DNA from: Actinomycetota bacterium | Lineage (GTDB): Bacteria > Actinomycetota > Humimicrobiia > Humimicrobiales > Humimicrobiaceae | DNA length: 7,610 nucleotides | Direction of reading: 5' to 3' | Assembly: GCA_003155275.1 (NCBI GenBank) | Contig: PMCC01000103.1 | Location: forward strand, 3,607-11,216 | Shown: in pieces, positions 6,627 through 7,610 of the stretch | How the letters are laid out: each line of letters starts with the position of its first letter | Position numbering within the stretch: the stretch's first letter is position 1 | Notes under the pieces: model-generated | Databases searched by the model: none | What the model saw: only the letters and a program-made list of their open reading frames with translations | Told to the model about the DNA's origin: nothing | Program-made: the position numbers and the translations under genes

Positions 6627-6654
6627 TTTATATTTATCACTTAATAATTAACAA
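6627..6654 (-). promoter_or_regulatory. Possible internal promoter before nuoD
   Basis: The minus strand has TTGTTA (6654-6649) and TATAAA (6632-6627), 16 bases apart. These match 4 of 6 and 5 of 6 bases of the sigma-70 type boxes, about 70 bases before the nuoD start. Such matches arise easily by chance in DNA this rich in A and T. Confidence 0.2.
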
Positions 6655-6655
6655 T

Positions 6656-6708
6656 AAAAAAAAGAAAAATATGCCTTAAAATTATGAATAATCCCTCTCG
6701 GATAATTC
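6656..6708 (-). other. Hairpin and U-tract after nuoC (possible attenuator or processing site)
   Basis: Two bases of the nuoC TAA stop and the bases after it lead into a stem: GAATTATCC and GGATTATTC (6708-6700, 6694-6686) pair at eight of nine positions around the loop GAGAG. After a further 16 bases comes a pyrimidine tract in the RNA, five U, one C, then eight U (6669-6656). The gap between stem and U-tract is too long for a textbook terminator. Partial termination, or a cleavage or stability element that sets nuoBC apart from nuoD onward, is possible. Confidence 0.4.
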
Positions 6709-6709
6709 C

Positions 6710-7228
6710 TTATTCAAATTTCTCCGGAGGTATATATTCCCTTTCCTCCCACTTTATCTCAAAATTTTTCCTGAGAGGGTATCCGTCCTCGTCTCCTGCA
6801 AGCAGGAGATGCTTTAAATTCGGATGGTCCATGATATCAATCCCAAACATTTCCGCCGTTTCTCGCTCGTGCCAGTCTGCGCCCCTGTAAATGGAACAGA
6901 CTGAATCAACAACAGGTTTCCGGCCGTCAAGCTTTACCTTAATAATTATGGACCAGTTATTTTTAAAAGAATAAAGGCAATAGACCATTTCAATATATTC
7001 CACATAATCAACGGCAGTGAGAAATTTTATATATTCAAAACTGAGTTCAGCGTCACTGTTTAAAAGTGAGCAGAATTTTTTGATATCTGCCGAGTCGATT
7101 TCACAAAAAAGCTGCTCTTTAAATTCAGAAAATTTAACTGCAACCCCTGCTGTTTCTGCCTTTGGCTGGATGGCGGCAATTACATCCCGGTTATCCGTTT
7201 TTTTATATTCGTAATTGATTATTTCCAT
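6710..7228 (-). CDS. nuoC: NADH-quinone oxidoreductase subunit C
   Basis: Peripheral-arm subunit (30 kDa type) that packs against NuoD and carries no cofactor. It has 172 residues, the usual length for an unfused NuoC. The signature region is intact: GADWHERETAEMFGIDIMDHPNLKHLLL (about 117-143), then DGYPLRKNFEIKWEE. The start is ATG at 7228. An in-frame TAA lies about 30 bases upstream and no better start exists. There is no Shine-Dalgarno sequence: the leader is AT-rich and holds the palindrome CAGTACTG (7240-7247). The distance to the nuoB stop is 70 bases, of which 49 are a decayed copy of the nuoB 3' end. Without that insert the spacing would be about 20 bases, typical of an operon. A hairpin starts at the stop codon. 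Confidence 0.97.
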   Translation of the reverse strand: MEIINYEYKKTDNRDVIAAIQPKAETAGVAVKFSEFKEQLFCEIDSADIKKFCSLLNSDAELSFEYIKFLTAVDYVEYIEMVYCLYSFKNNWSIIIKVKLDGRKPVVDSVCSIYRGADWHERETAEMFGIDIMDHPNLKHLLLAGDEDGYPLRKNFEIKWEEREYIPPEKFE

Positions 7229-7248
7229 ATAAATATATTCAGTACTGA

Positions 7249-7297
7249 CTATTTAATGACTAACGTCTGCCCTCTAACAATATTTTTTTAGCTCCAG
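7249..7297 (-). pseudogene. Remnant of a second nuoB 3' end
   Basis: These 49 bases adjoin and resemble the last 49 bases of the nuoB region (7298-7346). If one A is removed from the run of seven A, the remnant reads LELKNIVRGQTLVIK followed by TAG, against [15 protein letters not shown] followed by TAA in nuoB. That is 12 of 15 residues identical, and the three changes are conservative (V/I, K/R, I/L). Five of the differing codons are synonymous. This pattern looks like protein-level selection before decay, so the remnant is more likely the end of a diverged nuoB copy than a fresh slippage duplication. It has no start and is not expected to be translated. Confidence 0.85.
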
Positions 7298-7298
7298 C

Positions 7299-7610
7299 TT
7301 ATTTGATGACTATTGTCTGCCCTTTAACCACATTCTTTAATTCCAGCAGACCCTTAAATAGAGCTTCCGGCCTAGGAGGGCAGCCCTGCACATAAACATT
7401 TACCGGTATGACTTTGTCAACTCCCTGAACCACACTGTATGAATCATAAAAAGGCCCGCCCGTAATGGCGCAAGAACCCATGGCAACCACATATTTTGGT
7501 TCAGCCATCTGTTCGTAAAGCCTTTTTACGACAGGTGCATACTTCCTTGTTATAGTTCCCGATATGATTATCATATCAACCTGCCTGGGTGAGGCCCTGA
7601 AGAACATGCC
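7299..7610 (-). CDS. nuoB: NADH-quinone oxidoreductase subunit B, C-terminal part (cut by window edge)
   Basis: Peripheral-arm subunit that binds the terminal 4Fe-4S cluster N2, which reduces quinone at the NuoB-NuoD interface. About 103 residues are inside the window, and the frame stays open to the edge, so the true start lies outside; the ATG at 7607 falls in the middle of the conserved VFRASPRQ-type segment (here [18 protein letters not shown]). Two of the four N2 ligand cysteines are visible, in [11 protein letters not shown] and [13 protein letters not shown]; the tandem Cys pair would lie upstream. The C-terminus, [16 protein letters not shown], is of normal length and ends at TAA. Directly after the stop a diverged, frameshifted copy of the last 15 codons begins. 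Confidence 0.97.
   Translation of the reverse strand, partial: GMFFRASPRQVDMIIISGTITRKYAPVVKRLYEQMAEPKYVVAMGSCAITGGPFYDSYSVVQGVDKVIPVNVYVQGCPPRPEALFKGLLELKNVVKGQTIVIK

Noticed and set aside
6675..6730. A fourth case of 3'-end duplication, after nuoC
   Set aside because: The bases after the nuoC stop can be aligned to its last codons only with several gaps and roughly 13 of 20 matches. That is too weak in AT-rich DNA, and a hairpin explains part of the similarity.
1..7610. tRNA, rRNA, insertion sequence or integration site
   Set aside because: I saw no tRNA-like or rRNA sequence, no transposase motif and no paired terminal repeats; nearly all of the window is nuo coding sequence on one strand.

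Overview
The window is one stretch of a respiratory complex I (nuo) operon, read entirely from the minus strand. In the direction of transcription the order is nuoB (5' end outside the window), nuoC, nuoD, nuoH, nuoI, nuoJ, nuoK, nuoL and nuoM (3' end outside the window). nuoA and nuoN probably lie just beyond the two edges, but that is inference. The genes of the NADH-oxidising module (nuoE, nuoF, nuoG) would usually lie between nuoD and nuoH. Here that junction is a 116-base gap, so the cluster has the layout of an 11-subunit complex I whose electron donor is not shown by the sequence.

Layout from high to low coordinates: nuoB end (7610-7299), then a decayed second copy of the nuoB 3' end (7297-7249), nuoC (7228-6710), a 153-base AT-rich gap with a hairpin, a U-tract and a weak promoter-like pair, nuoD (6556-5429), a gap opening with three 16-base repeats that start inside nuoD, nuoH (5312-4329) abutting nuoI (4328-3870), a gap with three degenerate repeats that start inside nuoI, nuoJ (3765-3040, start codon revised here to ATT) abutting nuoK (3039-2710), nuoL (2654-714) and nuoM (665 to the edge).

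How the genes work together: NuoB, C, D and I form the peripheral arm that carries electrons through clusters N6a, N6b and N2 to quinone. NuoH joins that arm to the membrane. NuoJ, K, L and M are proton-pumping membrane subunits. The catalytic residues I could check are present: the NuoD quinone-site His and Tyr, eight cluster cysteines in NuoI, the key Glu in NuoK, NuoL and NuoM, and a Lys in NuoL.

The DNA is AT-rich, starts are often non-ATG (GTG, TTG, TTG, ATT), and ribosome-binding sites are strong at most of these. This suggests a bacterium, possibly from an uncultivated anaerobic lineage, but I cannot name a phylum. The oddest features are outside the coding parts: three genes (nuoB, nuoD, nuoI) are each followed by imperfect copies of their own 3' end including the stop codon, and nuoJ recovers its missing first membrane helix only if translation starts at ATT.
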